Shown: piece by piece, positions 20,313 to 31,290 of the stretch
Position numbering within the stretch: position 1 is the first letter of the stretch
Layout: each line of letters starts with the position of its first letter
Source of the DNA: Dugong dugon
Taxonomy: Eukaryota; Chordata; Mammalia; Sirenia; Dugongidae
NCBI GenBank assembly: GCA_030035585.1
Contig: CM057472.1
Location: 93,059,601-93,123,600 of the forward strand
Length of the DNA: 64,000 bases
Reading direction: 5' to 3'
Position numbers and translations under genes: made by a program
The notes under the pieces: generated by a model
Told to the model about the DNA's origin: nothing
What the model saw: the letters and a program-made list of their open reading frames with translations, nothing else
Database searches by the model: none

Positions 20313-20516
20313 GGAACCCTTGTGGTGCAGTGGTTAAAGTTCTTGGCTGCTAACCAAAAGGTCAGTGGTTGGAATCTACCAGCTGCTCTTCAGAAGAAAG
20401 ATGTGACAATCTGCTTCCGTAAAGCTTTACAGCCTTGAAAATACTATGGGGCAGTTCGACTCTGTCCTATAGGGTAGTTATGAGTCAGAATCGACTTGAA
20501 GGCATTGGGTTTGGTT
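20313..20516 (+). mobile_element. AfroSINE, long form
   Basis: Head GGAACCCTTGTGGTGCAGTGG, then GCTGCTAACCAAAAGGTCAG, long-form middle (AGAAGAAAGATGTGACAATCTG, GTAAAGCTTTACAGCC) and a near-intact tail ATGAGTCAGAATCGACTTG. Confidence 0.95.
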
Positions 20517-20567
20517 ATAGATGAGTATAAGATATTTTATAGGGAATTAAGTTTTATCAAACAGATT

Positions 20568-20569
<2 letters not shown>

Positions 20570-20598
<29 letters not shown>
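20570..20598. repeat. (AT)n microsatellite
   Basis: About 14 pure AT units. Confidence 0.95.
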
Positions 20599-21000
20599 CA
20601 TAATGCTCATAAAAATATAAGCATGTGCCCAAAATTTTATTTATTAAGGCCTTAAGTATTGAGGGTTATAGTTAAATGCTATACTGTTTCAAAGGAAAAT
20701 TCAAAGAACACACATATATAGACAATCAGGAATGATGATTTGAATTTATGACTATCTTATCATAAATTTATGTCAACATCTATAGAGCAGTAACCAGCTA
20801 CATTCCACCACACACACCTACTTTGCATTTCTATGGACTGGAATCATTTGCATTATTATCAGTTTCCTACAACTGGCAGAGATGTAAAAAACTCAAAGAC
20901 AATGAAAGTTAACTTAAATAGCTTAAAGGTAAACTGGACAGGATAAGATATCTAGTGATTTCTTTTTCCGATTTCAAAGTCTCTTACAATATATTCTTAT
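20599..21000. other. Unassigned AT-rich sequence
   Basis: Nothing recognised. Confidence 0.5.
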
Positions 21001-21011
21001 ATTGTATAATA
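21001..21011. repeat. Target duplication (left) of AfroSINE
   Basis: ATTGTATAATA, repeated exactly at 21174-21184. Confidence 0.93.
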
Positions 21012-21173
21012 CGGAGCCCTGGTGGCGCAGTGGTTAAGAGCTTGGCTGCTAACCAAAAGGTCGGCAGTTTGAATCCACCAGCCGCTCCTTGAAAATCCTA
21101 CGGGGCAGTTCTACGCCATCTTACAGAGTCGACTGTGAGTCGCAATCGACTAGATGGGATGCAGGTTTGGTTT
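21012..21173 (+). mobile_element. AfroSINE, short form, young
   Basis: Near-consensus head GGAGCCCTGGTGGCGCAGTGG with intact A box (TGGCGCAGTGG), B-box region AGTTTGAATCC and a GGTTTGGTTT tail. Exact 11-bp target duplication (21001-21011, 21174-21184). The preserved head and exact duplication suggest recent insertion. Confidence 0.97.
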
Positions 21174-21184
21174 ATTGTATAATA

Positions 21185-22287
21185 TAGCAATAGTTTTAGA
21201 AATGATGTTTGATAAACAGTTTGTTGGTAGTTGAGTCTTTGTGAAATAGGAGATGCCAGCTGGTATTAAGGATCCAGAGAAAGAAATGAGGTTACTTTGC
21301 TTGAGTGGTGTGGAGGAACGCGTATGGCTGCAGAAATGGAAGGAATGAGAAAGTGAAAGGCGAATGGGGGAAGGCTGCAGAGCTCAGTGTGTACCCTCAC
21401 CCATTTTCCTGAGGTCTGAACTTCAATAAAGCTATTTAATTCACAGAGCAATCGGTGTGGGTGGGTTTGTTGTGGAATTTGCTGAAACGAAGAGTTCACA
21501 GATGGGTAATAGTGGTGTGATGCCTGGCCAGCATGTGAAAGCTCAGGAACTGGTATGCACATGGGACTTTTCAAGAAGTGTTCACAAAAATCTGAAGCAA
21601 TCCTGTGATATCAAAAAGTACAGATAGGTGCCAGTTCACATCATGATTACATGTAAAATGTTGAAGGCACTACTTAAGCACAAAAGAGGTTTTTTTTTGA
21701 GTATTAAAACATGTATATTCTTTACAGTTTTAAAGGAGCCACTTGGAAAGCAGTTCCTGTACTTTCTGTAAGTACTTTCTTTGGTCCACATGAGGTCCTC
21801 CACAGATGTTAACGTCCCCCCCAGCATCCTCACTTACCACCTTGGTCTTTTGCTGTAATCATTTCTGAACCACTGGAATGTCTTAATTTCTCCTCTCTGC
21901 TTAGCTCATGACTTTCAACCAAATTCTACCAGCACCATGGAAGGTACTCTGGCTATTCAGGTTGGCATTAATCTTTCCTTTGTCTGAAAATTAGTTGCAT
22001 TTAAAGTGATACCATTGAGCTTCAATTATGCTCTCCCCAATTAGATCATAAACTTCTGGACAACAGAGAACATAATGCATATAATATCTATTTCTGCTCT
22101 TCGGGAAGATTTGCCTATGTAAAGGTTATATTGTAAGTACTTGCTAATGGACTATAAAGGAAATGACAGCCATGGCCAAACTCTATTAAATAAGTTCTAT
22201 TTTATTACCTCAAGGAATTTATATCAGTAATGAAATAATCCAGTCTTTCCCTCCATGAATTTGAGTCAAGATCAGGTTAATTAACAT
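21185..22287. other. Unassigned sequence
   Basis: An AATAAAG signal followed by CTATTTAATTC (about 21425-21440) recalls an LTR R region, but no LTR ends were found. A 102-codon minus frame (21266-21574) has no recognisable domain. Confidence 0.45.
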
Positions 22288-22420
22288 TCCCAAAGTATTT
22301 GTTGAGTGATGTTGTCGTGCCAGGCATTGTCACATTCATTATCTCACTTAATTCTGCTTATTTTTATGGAAGTGCAATTTTTTAAGAAGTGAAAAAAGAC
22401 ACAGAAGTTAAAATAATCAT
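22288..22420 (+). mobile_element. Probable MIR SINE
   Basis: GTATTTGTTGAGTGATG, GTGCCAGGCATTGTC and TATCTCACTTAATTCT follow the MIR core order. Diverged. Confidence 0.6.
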
Positions 22421-22529
22421 TAATAATCATGCAATTGTTTTGTGCCAGTGTCAGAGATCTTGCATTGGTCAGTAAAGGCTGCATTATTGATAACCTTGTA
22501 AACCATGCTGAATATCATCAACTGTATTA

Positions 22530-23110
22530 AGAAGACAATGGCAAACCATTAAAGGTGGTAAGTAGGGTGGTAACATAATTCTGTATCTTTGAAGTATCAC
22601 TGATTACTATCTGGAGAAGGCAATTTGAGGAAAGCAAGACTGGCAATAAAAAAATCAATTATGCTTACCATCAATTCATGTGAAAAACGATGTCAGATCC
22701 GACTAGGGAGTGGTTACGTAACTGAGGAGCAATGGATGAATTTGAGATGCTATTCTAAAAATAGAATTGACAGGGCCTCTTGAAGAAAAGAGCATTTTGA
22801 AAATAACTTCTCTGGAATAGATGTTGACGAAATTCATTTACTGAGATTGAAATCTCAGAAAGAGAAGCCTGTTGAGCGGAGAGTTGATGAGTTCAGATTG
22901 GGGTAAGTCTTCCCCCTATAGAAGATAACTGAAGACTTGTTACTGTAAAGGAAGAAGAAAAGAAAGTTGAGCACGTTGCAGAGTAACACCAAAACTTAGA
23001 TAGATGAAGTGAGCCAAGTCAGGAGAGGAGACTGAGATGGTCAGCCCAGAGGGAGCAGAGAATCTAATCAAAATAAAGCCAGTGGAAGGTAATGTTTGGA
23101 GAAGGAGAGA
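22530..23110 (+). mobile_element. Probable ancient interspersed repeat, unnamed
   Basis: Scattered landmarks (AGTATCACTGATTACTATCTGG, AGAATTGACAGGGCC, TTTACTGAGATTG, GATGAGTTCAGATTGGGG, GGAGACTGAGATGGTCAGCC) follow the order of a common old mammalian repeat whose name I cannot assign. Strongly diverged. Confidence 0.4.
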
Positions 23111-24357
23111 ATGCCAAAACTATTTACTATGCCTGAGATATAAGTCACATAAAGTTGTGCGGAATCCGCTGATTTAGCAATAAAGATGGTTTAGATATAC
23201 TTGATTAGTGCAGATTTTTCTTATGTTACAGTTCTTTGGACCAAAGAAGACTTCTGAGGTTATTTATTGGTAAGAAAAATATCAACAACTAATATTGCAA
23301 ATTAGTTCTGCTTTCACCTAATTATTGTAAAACTCTGCTTTAGGACAATCACATCCAGCATCAAATCCTGAAGAAATACAATCTGCATTGGCCATTAGGA
23401 TAATAGCAAATGCTGCACAGCATTTTAGGAAACAGAACAATTATTTGTTCCTCTGGAGATTTATTTGGGATCAAAACTCCCATTTGATCTATAGTGATAT
23501 GTACAAGTCTAGCATTTCTCTTTGAGTTCTCTTGTAAGCTTTTAGTTAAGGAATTATAATTGTAGTATAAGGCATTTCTGAAAATTAATGACTACCTGGG
23601 AGGGTTTGCTCTTTAGTCCATTAACTCCAACCAGTCATTAATTTCCAAAAAAGTCCTGACTAAAGTTATTATTGCTAATATGAACTGAAAATGAAAGGAA
23701 CATACAGTAGGTGTATTGATCCCCCCTCCCTTGGATGATACAAAGTTAATTGGTTTGTGTAAGAATTTTTAAGAAAAATGAAGCCCCTATGCGTAAATCA
23801 ATCTTATATAACTTTGCCTTACTCCTATCCTTGGAAATCAAATTTTGCCTTACATTTAAACAAGTACAACTGCAGAATCATACGCTATAAACTTAGATGG
23901 AAATTAGGAGGGCAGAAGGTCCCATACCCAATTAGAAACAATGTGTTAATCTTAAATATAATTTCCATTGAACACAGTTGATTATTAAAATTGCGTCCTA
24001 GTTTGTGCTGGGATCACGCCTAGTATGGCTGAAATATTTCTATTTGATACAGATGTTGATTTTAACTCTTAGGGACATAAATTAATCATTTACTCCTCTA
24101 AAATATACTAAATACCAAATGAACCTATAAAGGCTAAAGTAGCTTTTTATCTCACATATTTAAAATACACATTTTTAAAAGCCTTTCACAAGACTTATCA
24201 CTAGAATGTATCATAAGAAGAAAAGTTTCTCTAAAAAAGCAAAATAAGAATATGACAGTGAAGTTAATTCCTTTAGAGGGTACAGGAATTTCTCTGTGGA
24301 TTACTAAATACTTCAAGATTTTTTTAAATAAAACCCATGAAACAAACAAACAAAAAC
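23111..24357. other. Unassigned AT-rich sequence
   Basis: Nothing recognised. The 67-codon frame at 23778-23981 has no domain signal. Confidence 0.5.
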
Positions 24358-24387
24358 ATATGTGTGTGTATATATATATATATGTAT
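24358..24387. repeat. (TG)n(TA)n microsatellite
   Basis: Short TG run followed by TA units, ending GTATAAAT. Confidence 0.85.
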
Positions 24388-24408
24388 AAATTTCTTATAT
24401 GTATGACT

Positions 24409-24571
24409 GGAGCCCTGGGGGTGCAGTGGTTATATGCTGGGCTGCTAACCCAAAGGTTAGCAGTTCAATTCACCAGCTGCTTCTTGGAAACCCTGTGGAA
24501 TGGTTCTACTCTGTCCTATAGCGTTGCTATGAGTCGAAATCGACTCAACGGCAGTGGGTTTGGTTTGGTTT
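24409..24571 (+). mobile_element. AfroSINE, short form
   Basis: Head GGAGCCCTGGGGGTGCAGTGG, TAACCCAAAGGTTAGCAG, tail ATGAGTCGAAATCGACTC and GGTTTGGTTTGG. Full length. Confidence 0.96.
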
Positions 24572-24901
24572 ATACATATGACAATATATAAGCTTGTTAA
24601 ATAGAATTTTTTCTAAAGATATGAAATATGTATTCCAATTATATTCAATTCTCCTTTATTTTGCCTTATGAAATATTTTATACCTTCAACTTTCTCTTTA
24701 CAAAAAATATCACTATATGCTGTATATGCTAGCTGCCATAGCAATAATTTTTAGCAGTCTATTCTCTTTTAAAAAGTAAATAGAAAAGATTGATTATGAG
24801 ATCTGATAATATTAAGGGTAGGTGTATGCATACAATTTACATCTATACATGTAAGCATATATACATGTAAATATTTGTAAATGTATATATTCAGATATGC
24901 A
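24572..24901. other. Unassigned AT-rich sequence
   Basis: TATA/TACATG-rich stretch near 24830-24900; nothing else recognised. Confidence 0.5.
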
Positions 24902-25098
24902 TGCATTTTTACGCAAATAATGTGAACCTTCTACTGTTTGCCAGTTAAGCCCTCCTAGCTGAGATATTTTCATAAGTGCTACTATGCCAATTCTTTTTTT
25001 AACATGTTGCTGTAATACCTCAGGAAAATACCTCACAGGAGGAGGGAGAGGTTGGCAAACAAACGTAGAAGGCACACATTATTTGCATAAAAATGTGG
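24902..25098. mobile_element. Palindromic MITE, copy 2
   Basis: Inverted ends. The left arm has TTTTTACGCAAATAATGTG, then CCTTCTACTGTTTGCCA. The right arm, read inward, has TTTTTATGCAAATAATGTG, then CCTTCTACGTTTG and TTTGCCAACC. The arms are about 40 bp each. The interior (GAGATATTTTCATAAGTGC, TATGCCAATTC, TGTTGCTGTAA) is collinear with copy 1 at 13192-13353, so these are two members of one family. No transposase frame. Confidence 0.8.
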
Positions 25099-25182
25099 TA
25101 TATACATGTACGTAAACACACAGCTCTACATATGGAACCCAGCAATAGATGAAGATAAGAGACTTTCCAAATCTGAACCTAC

Positions 25183-25194
25183 TAACTCAATGTG
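25183..25194. repeat. Target duplication (left) of AfroSINE
   Basis: TAACTCAATGTG, repeated exactly at 25358-25369. Confidence 0.93.
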
Positions 25195-25357
25195 GGAGCC
25201 CTGGTGGCATGGTGGTTAAGTGATATGGCTATTAACCAAAAGATCAGCAGTTCAAATACATCAGTCACTCCTTGGAAACACTGTGGGGCAGTTCTACTCT
25301 GTACTATAAAGTCTCCCTGAGTCAGAATTGACTCAACGGCAAAGGGTTAAAGGGTTT
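25195..25357 (+). mobile_element. AfroSINE, short form
   Basis: Head GGAGCCCTGGTGGCATGGTGG; tail GAGTCAGAATTGACTCAACG; ends AAAGGGTTTT. Exact 12-bp target duplication. The B box is damaged (AGTTCAAATAC). Confidence 0.96.
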
Positions 25358-25540
25358 TAACTCAATGTGAATAACAATGCTTGGTAGAGGTAATTTTCAT
25401 TTGTCATTACTTGCATATTGTACTGACATACATGTTTATGCTGGTGATTTCTTAAAAACAGAGTCCACTTACTTAATTTTTTCATTATACACATCATAGG
25501 TAATCAAATGTTTATTTTTAAATGTGTTATTGTTACTACT

Positions 25541-25555
25541 TTTTTTTTTTTTTTT
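25541..25555. repeat. Poly(T) run
   Basis: 15 T bases; following sequence not recognised as a retrotransposon 3' end. Confidence 0.9.
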
Positions 25556-25649
25556 GCTGAGTGAACAGCATTAACTAGGCTCTTGGAATTCAATGCTATA
25601 TGTTTGTTGCCCTGAAATAATTTATATTGTAAATGTAGCATTTTGCTCA

Positions 25650-25921
25650 TTAGAAGCGAGAATGGCAAGACTTTGTCTCACATACTGTGGACACATTATA
25701 AGGAGGGACCAGTCCCTGGAGAAGGACATCATGCTTGGTAGGGTAGAGGGTCAGTGAAAAAGAGGAAGATCTTCAGTAAGAAGGATTGACACAGTGGCTG
25801 CAACAATGGGCTCAAGTATAACATTGATTGTGAGGATGGGGCAGGACTGTGTGGTGTTTCGTTCTGTCGTACATAGGGTTGCTATGAGTCGGAACCAACT
25901 TGACGGCACCTAACAACAGCA
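25650..25921 (+). mobile_element. RTE LINE 3' end
   Basis: Sense copy of the last 270 bp of the RTE: the C-terminal coding part, then CACCTAACAACAG, the RTE 3' terminus. The last 45 bases (GTTGCTATGAGTCGGAACC and onward) are the part shared with AfroSINE tails. Confidence 0.92.
25662..25913 (+). pseudogene. RTE polyprotein C-terminus
   Basis: Reads from ATG at 25662 to the natural TAA at 25911-25913 in one frame (84 codons), with one premature TGA in the GGTCAGTGAAAA stretch. Landmarks: RRDQSLEKDIMLG, RIDTVAATMGSS and VVHRVAMSRNQLDGT at the end. Too short to contain endonuclease or RT. Confidence 0.85.
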
Positions 25922-26067
25922 TAAAACAGAACTTAAAAAATTGGAATTTACTCATTCTTTTATAACACAATTTTTGAATACTAACCAAGTGACAGTAATT
26001 ATGCCAGGGTTAGAGGATATAAATAAAATTAAAATATGATCACTTACTTCAAAGAGTTAATAGTCTG

Positions 26068-26280
26068 TTTTTTGTTGTTGTTAGTTGCTATTGAGTCGAT
26101 TCCAACTCATGGTGACCACATGTATGCAGAGTAGAACTACTCCACAGGATTTTCAAGGCTGTGACCTTTCAGAAGCAGATTTCCAGGCCTGTCTTCAGAG
26201 ATACCTCTGGGTGGGTTCAAACTACCAAACTGTCAGCTAGTAGTCAAGCACTTAACTGTTTGAGCCACCTAGCTACTCCC
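26068..26280 (-). mobile_element. AfroSINE, long form
   Basis: Tail GTTGTTGTTAGTTGCTATTG on the left, long-form middle around 26155-26210, head GGAGTAGCTAGGTGGCTC on the right. Flanked by ATAGTCT at 26060-26066 and 26281-26287 (exact 7-bp duplication). Confidence 0.93.
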
Positions 26281-26375
26281 ATAGTCTAATAGAAAAGATA
26301 AAATTTAAGTCAATTCAGCATAATCAGGGAAAGAGACAATTGAGAAATAATTCTATACCATTTGATACACATACA

Positions 26376-26415
26376 TGTTCCATGAGTTGGTATCAACTTG
26401 ATGGTAACAACAACA
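26376..26415 (+). mobile_element. AfroSINE/RTE tail fragment
   Basis: CATGAGTTGGTATCAACTTG followed by ATGGTAACAACAACAAC: only the shared SINE/RTE 3' end. Confidence 0.7.
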
Positions 26416-26929
26416 ACATACTTTATAAGTTCATATAACAAAGGTTCCAGGTACCTTTAAGAACACGTACCAGTGTGTAACTGGGCATTGTAAATTACTT
26501 ATCAGTATATGGACAAGAGTCTATAAATATGACATAATCAATATCCTGCTTTATGTGACAGTATCTAGAATGCTTCAAAATAATTTGTTTATTTTATACA
26601 AAGATAATTAAATTGTGTGACAAGAAGAATGAGTGACTGGCATATTGTGAAATATTATTGAAATTTTTATTACTTCACAGATTATTTCTTTCTATATATA
26701 TATGTATAGCAGTAGGTGTATAAATAACATAAACCCAATATGGCTTTCCAAAAAACTAAGTGTAATACTCGGAAGCAGGAGACACACCTAATTTCCTCTA
26801 TTTTAGAACTCCATTTAGTTCTCATTTTTTTGTAAATAAAATTTATTTTGATCTTATGATCAGAAACTACATTTCTAACAGGTGTTTCAATGAGAGAATT
26901 CTCACCTCTCACCTTCCATACAGGAGACC

Positions 26930-27096
26930 TGGAAACCCTGGTGGTGTAGTGGTTAAGAGCTACAGTTGTTAACCAAAAGGTTGGTAGTTCGAATCCACCA
27001 GGTGCTCCTTGGAAACTCTATGGGATAGTTCTACTCTGTAGGGTCACTATGAGTCAGAATCAACTCCAGGGCAATGGCTTTGGTTTTGTTTGGTTT
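26930..27096 (+). mobile_element. AfroSINE, short form
   Basis: Head GGAAACCCTGGTGGTGTAGTGG type, exact B box AGTTCGAATCC, tail ATGAGTCAGAATCAACTC. Flanked by ATACAGGAGA at 26918-26927 and 27097-27106. Confidence 0.95.
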
Positions 27097-27204
27097 ATAC
27101 AGGAGATCCAGGCTAAACTCTCCAGCCAATGCACCTTGTGCTCAGACAATACCTGTCAGTGGAGGTATGTGTGTTCCTGTGATATTGAACAGGTTTCAGT
27201 GTAG

Positions 27205-27400
27205 CTTCCAGACTAAGACAGGCTAGGAAGAGAAGTCTCACAATGTGCTCCTGAAAGTTAGCCAAAGCAAACCCTATGGATCACAATGATCTGACCCCCA
27301 ACTAATCATGGGGTTGGCACAAGACCAGGCAGTGATTCCTTCAATTATGCATGGGGTCACCATGAGTTGGGGGCCAACTCAACAGTAGCTAACAACAAAA
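27205..27400 (+). mobile_element. AfroSINE-related variant with distinct 3' body
   Basis: AAACCCTATGGATCACAATG, CATGGGGTTGGCACAAGACC and TATGCATGGGGTCACCATGAG, ending CTAACAACAA. The body differs from both common forms and matches the copy at 46783-46923. It ends with the same RTE-type tail. Confidence 0.8.
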
Positions 27401-27425
27401 AAAGAGACAAAAAGAATATTAATTG

Positions 27426-29250
27426 ATTTTTTAAAAATAAACTTCATATTTTTAGAGCAGTTTGGGGTTTACAGAAAATTTTACAGAAGGTAGAGAGTTC
27501 CCATATACTCTCTTTCCCTGCAGCTTGCTGTTTCTTTTACAATTATCATCTTACATGAATGGGATACATTTATTACAACTGATGAACCAATATTGATACA
27601 CTATTATTAATTTGAAGCCCTGGTGACACAGTGGTTAAGAGCTCAGATGCTAACCAAAAGGTTGGCAGTTCAAATCCACCAGTTGCTCCTTGGAAACCCT
27701 ACGGGGCTCTTCTAGTCTGCCCTATAGGGTCGGTACGAGTCAGAATAGACTCAACAGCAACAGATTTGGGTTTTGTTTGTTTTATTATTAACTAAAGTCT
27801 TTAGTTTACATTAGAGTTCATTCTTTGCACTATACAGTTCTGTGTGTTTTGACAAATGCGTGATGTCATATGTCCACCATTGCACTATCATGCAGAATAT
27901 TTTCACTGCCCTAAAAATGCTCTGGGCTGTACTGGTCATCCCTCCCTATCTCCTCCTGAAGCCACAGCAACCACTGATATTATTACTCGTTCTATAGATT
28001 TGTCTTTTCCAGAATGTCATATATTTGGAATCATACAGTATGTAGCTTTCTCAGACTAGTTTCTTTCATTTAGAAATACGTATTTAAGGTTCTTCCATGT
28101 CTTTTCTAAGGTTGATAGCTGATTTATTTTTATTGCTGAATAATACTCCATGTATTATTTGCATATATCACAGTTTGTTTTTCCATTCATCTATTAAAGG
28201 ACATCTTGGTTGCTTCCAATTTTTGACAGTTATAAATAAAACTGCTATAGGATTTGTGTGCAGGTCTTTATTTAGATATATCATTTTCAACTTGACTGCT
28301 GAGTTGTATGATAAGACTATGTTTAGCTATATAGGAAATGGCCAGACTCTATTCCAAAGAGTACCATTTTGCATTACCACCAGCAATGAATTAGAATTCC
28401 TGTTGCTGTACATCTTCACCACCTTTTGTGTTGTGTTTTGTATTTTAGCCGTTTTAATAGATGTGTACCCAGTATCTCATTGTTGTTTTAATTTGCAGTT
28501 TTATAATAACATATGATGTCGAGCATCTTTTCATAAGCTTACTTGCCATCCATACATTTTTTTTTTTTTTTGGTGAGATGTCTGTTCATATATTTTGTCC
28601 ATTTTTAAATTGAGTTATGTGTTTTCTTATTGTTGAGTTTTAAGGGTTCTTGTATTTTTTTAATATAAGTCCATTATCAGATATGTGTTTTGAAAATATA
28701 TCCCCAGTCTGTGGAATGTCTATTCATTATCTTATGTCCTTATAAAAGAGAAGATACACAGAGACAAAGTAGAACATCTTAATAATGTCCATCTCATTAC
28801 TTTTTCCTGTATGAATTGTGCTTCTGGTATTTTTTCTAAAAGTCATCACCAAACCAGTGGTCCCCTAAATTTTTTCCTATGTTATTTTCAAGAAGTTGTA
28901 TAGTTTTGCCTCTTATATTTAAATCTATGATCATTTTGAGGTAATTTTTATAAAATATGTAAGTTCTGTGTCTGGATTCATTATGTTGTATCTGGATACC
29001 CAAATGTTCCAGGACCATTTGATACAAAGACTATTTTTCTTCATTAAATTGCCTTTGCTCCTTTGTCAAAGATCAGTTGACTATATTTGTGAGGGTCTAT
29101 ATCTTGGTTCTTTATTCTGTTCCACTGATCTATTTGGCTATTCCTTCACCAATACAACACTATCTTGATCATTATAGCTTTATAGCAAGTTCTGAGGTTG
29201 GTGTGTAAATCCTCCAACTGTGTTCTTCTTCAATATTGTGGTTGCTTGAA
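27426..29250 (-). mobile_element. Old L1 (L1M-type)
   Basis: Antisense L1. The 3' UTR is at 27426-28000 (TTTAGAGCAGTTTGGGG, AGAGTTCCCATATAC). It is followed by degenerate ORF2: CATTCATCTATTAAAGGACA, CCAGCAATGAATTAGAATTCC, CCCCAGTCTGTGGAATGTCT. It fades out near 29250. Much more diverged than the L1 at 3112-5801, with stops throughout; a 63-codon piece at 28836-29027 still shows L1 ORF2 spacing. Interrupted by an AfroSINE at 27611-27782. Confidence 0.88.
27611..27782 (+). mobile_element. AfroSINE, short form, in L1M
   Basis: Head GAAGCCCTGGTGACACAGTGG, tail GAGTCAGAATAGACTCAAC. Target duplication TATTATTAA at 27602-27610 and 27783-27791 (exact, 9 bp). Confidence 0.95.
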
Positions 29251-29400
29251 CAAAACAAACGTTAGTGAGATTCTAGATCCCTTACACCTCAAGGGATGTA
29301 TCAAATTGATTTTCTGATATTTGTCTAATATATAGTTTGTTTATAGTATGTAATCGATTTTCTACGCAAAAATACTAATTAGTAAGCACATAATTAGTAC

Positions 29401-29554
29401 CCATTACCATCAAGTCTATGCCAACTCATGGCAACACTATAGGAGGGAGTAAAACTGTCCCATAGGGTTTCCAAGGAGCGGCTGGTGGATTGGAACTGCC
29501 GACCTTTTGATTAGCGGCTGAGCTCATAACCACTGTGTGTGTTGCCAGGGCTTT
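29401..29554 (-). mobile_element. AfroSINE, short form
   Basis: Tail CCATTACCATCAAGTC on the left; B box rc at GGATTGGAACTGCC; the head is expanded by an extra GTGTGT within ACTGTGTGTGTTGCC. Confidence 0.92.
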
Positions 29555-31290
29555 AGAGAAACTAGTAGATAGAGGTAAATCTACAAGGTTTTCCTTCAAT
29601 AATATATCTAACAAAGATAATTATGATTTAAATATTAAAATTATGTTGACATTTGGTTGTCAGGGACTACCTGTACTTAGAAGGGAATTCTGGAATCCTT
29701 TCACTCCTGCACTTATTTTTATTTTCCTTTCTCATGAGAAACAGACGGGATTAAGAGACTGTTATTGTCTGCTGCACTTAAGCATAGCGTGCCTTTTTGT
29801 GTCGCGACGGCAATTTTTTTTTTTTTTTTTTTTTTTTTTAGGTATGGAGTGAAATTACTCAAGCAGTATTAGAAATCTTTTTACTGTTTAAACTTCTTTG
29901 ATTAGAAAGCATGCTTGAATTCTGTTTCTGCTCTTGCTGTTGCTGTTAAGCAATGGAGAGAAAATGTCCCCTAGTGTACTGAATCAAATAAGAGAGATTT
30001 AACTGAAAGTGACCCTAAGCCTACAAGTTCTTCCCTCTAGAAGGTAATTCATAGAGTGGGGAGGACTCCACACAAATCCAAAATGGCAGTCTCCACAGTA
30101 ATTTTGTCCAGACTTCTGGAAAATTCTTCAATATCCACTTCATCAACATCCAAATCAACTCTGGGTTTCAGAATTATGCAAACTACTAAAAAACTTGGTA
30201 TTGGCAGACAGCTGCAGTCCTTGAATTTGCTGAGGTGGAAGGGTACCTTCCCAGAATGTTCTGTATACCTGCAACATAATTACAGGTTCAGAGGATTAGA
30301 GTATGGACACGTTTGGGGTGGGGACATTATTCAGCCCACCAAATAACCATGTTAAAAAGTTCTCAATACTGATCTTTACACAGTTCAAAATAAACGGTGC
30401 TAACAACATTATTAGATAACACGTGGTTAAGATGTTGGTACAGGTAAAATGTGTGCCCCCAATGAAACTGAACTGAAATTTCTGAGTACGAAAATATAGT
30501 ATCAGACTCTTAGTGCTGCATGTACTTCCTAAAACCTGGAAAACCCTTTGGGGAATGGAAATAATCTACTTGGGGAAGGTGTGCAGCATGGAGGGAAAGG
30601 ATTCTCATAAGCAGCAGCTAGATTTCAGTTGCTGAGTACAAAGACCTGTAGGGAAACTCGGAAAACAAGAATTTCATGGTGAGGACACCACACACCACAT
30701 CACAATAGCCTTTAGGTGCTGTTCAGCTACTTATCTGTAGAAGTGTGACGAGGAAAAGGAGAAAACAGACTAGAAAAAACTAAAAAAAAAAAAATCAGCA
30801 AGGAGAAAAATTATGCCTGTCACTATATGCCCCTTTGGCATTTCATGCAAATGTCCCTAATGCTTCTTAGTTATACAGTCTTGCAGAATGTGTTTATATT
30901 AATGTGTTGATTTAAACCATGACAAACACATAGACGTAAATGGGAGTTGTTCAGTCTCATATAAAGGGAATTTTTGCATAATACTTATATTGCATTTTTA
31001 TATATTTCCCTGAGGCAAAATTGCAAGATGTGTCCATTTACTGCCCCTGACTATTAGGCAGATACGGACATAGTAAACATCACTGGTGAAATGAATGCTT
31101 TAGTAGCATCCCACATATATTTCTGTGTGTACAGCAGTAAAATGTCTTCTTCTGGTACTTACCATTCTTTCCTAAAACCAGCTGGTCTGAGTATGAGAAA
31201 TAAAAGCAATATTATTCACTGTTTAATAGTTGCAAGCAAATTGCAGGATGTTGTATATCCTAAGAATGGTCTGCAATCAGGGAGTCTGTG
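29555..31290. other. Unassigned sequence with 26-T run
   Basis: T run at 29814-29839, which may be an LTR/LINE tail, but the adjacent sequence was not recognised. About 30050-30345 ends in CGTTTGGGGTGGGGACATTA, reminiscent of an old repeat terminus. The 96-codon frame there has no domain. Confidence 0.5.

Noticed and set aside
21012-21090. tRNA-like A and B boxes as a possible tRNA gene
   Set aside because: The boxes belong to the AfroSINE head; no anticodon stem or acceptor pairing follows, and the SINE body continues downstream.
21266-21574. 102-codon minus-strand frame
   Set aside because: No recognisable domain, no start context or splice signals, and composition like the flanks; a frame of this length is expected by chance in 64 kb.
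29814-29839. 26-T run as evidence of a processed pseudogene
   Set aside because: No gene-like sequence or target duplication was recognised on either side.
30056-30346. 96-codon plus-strand frame
   Set aside because: No domain, Ser/Thr-rich by composition; the sequence ends in what looks like an old repeat terminus.
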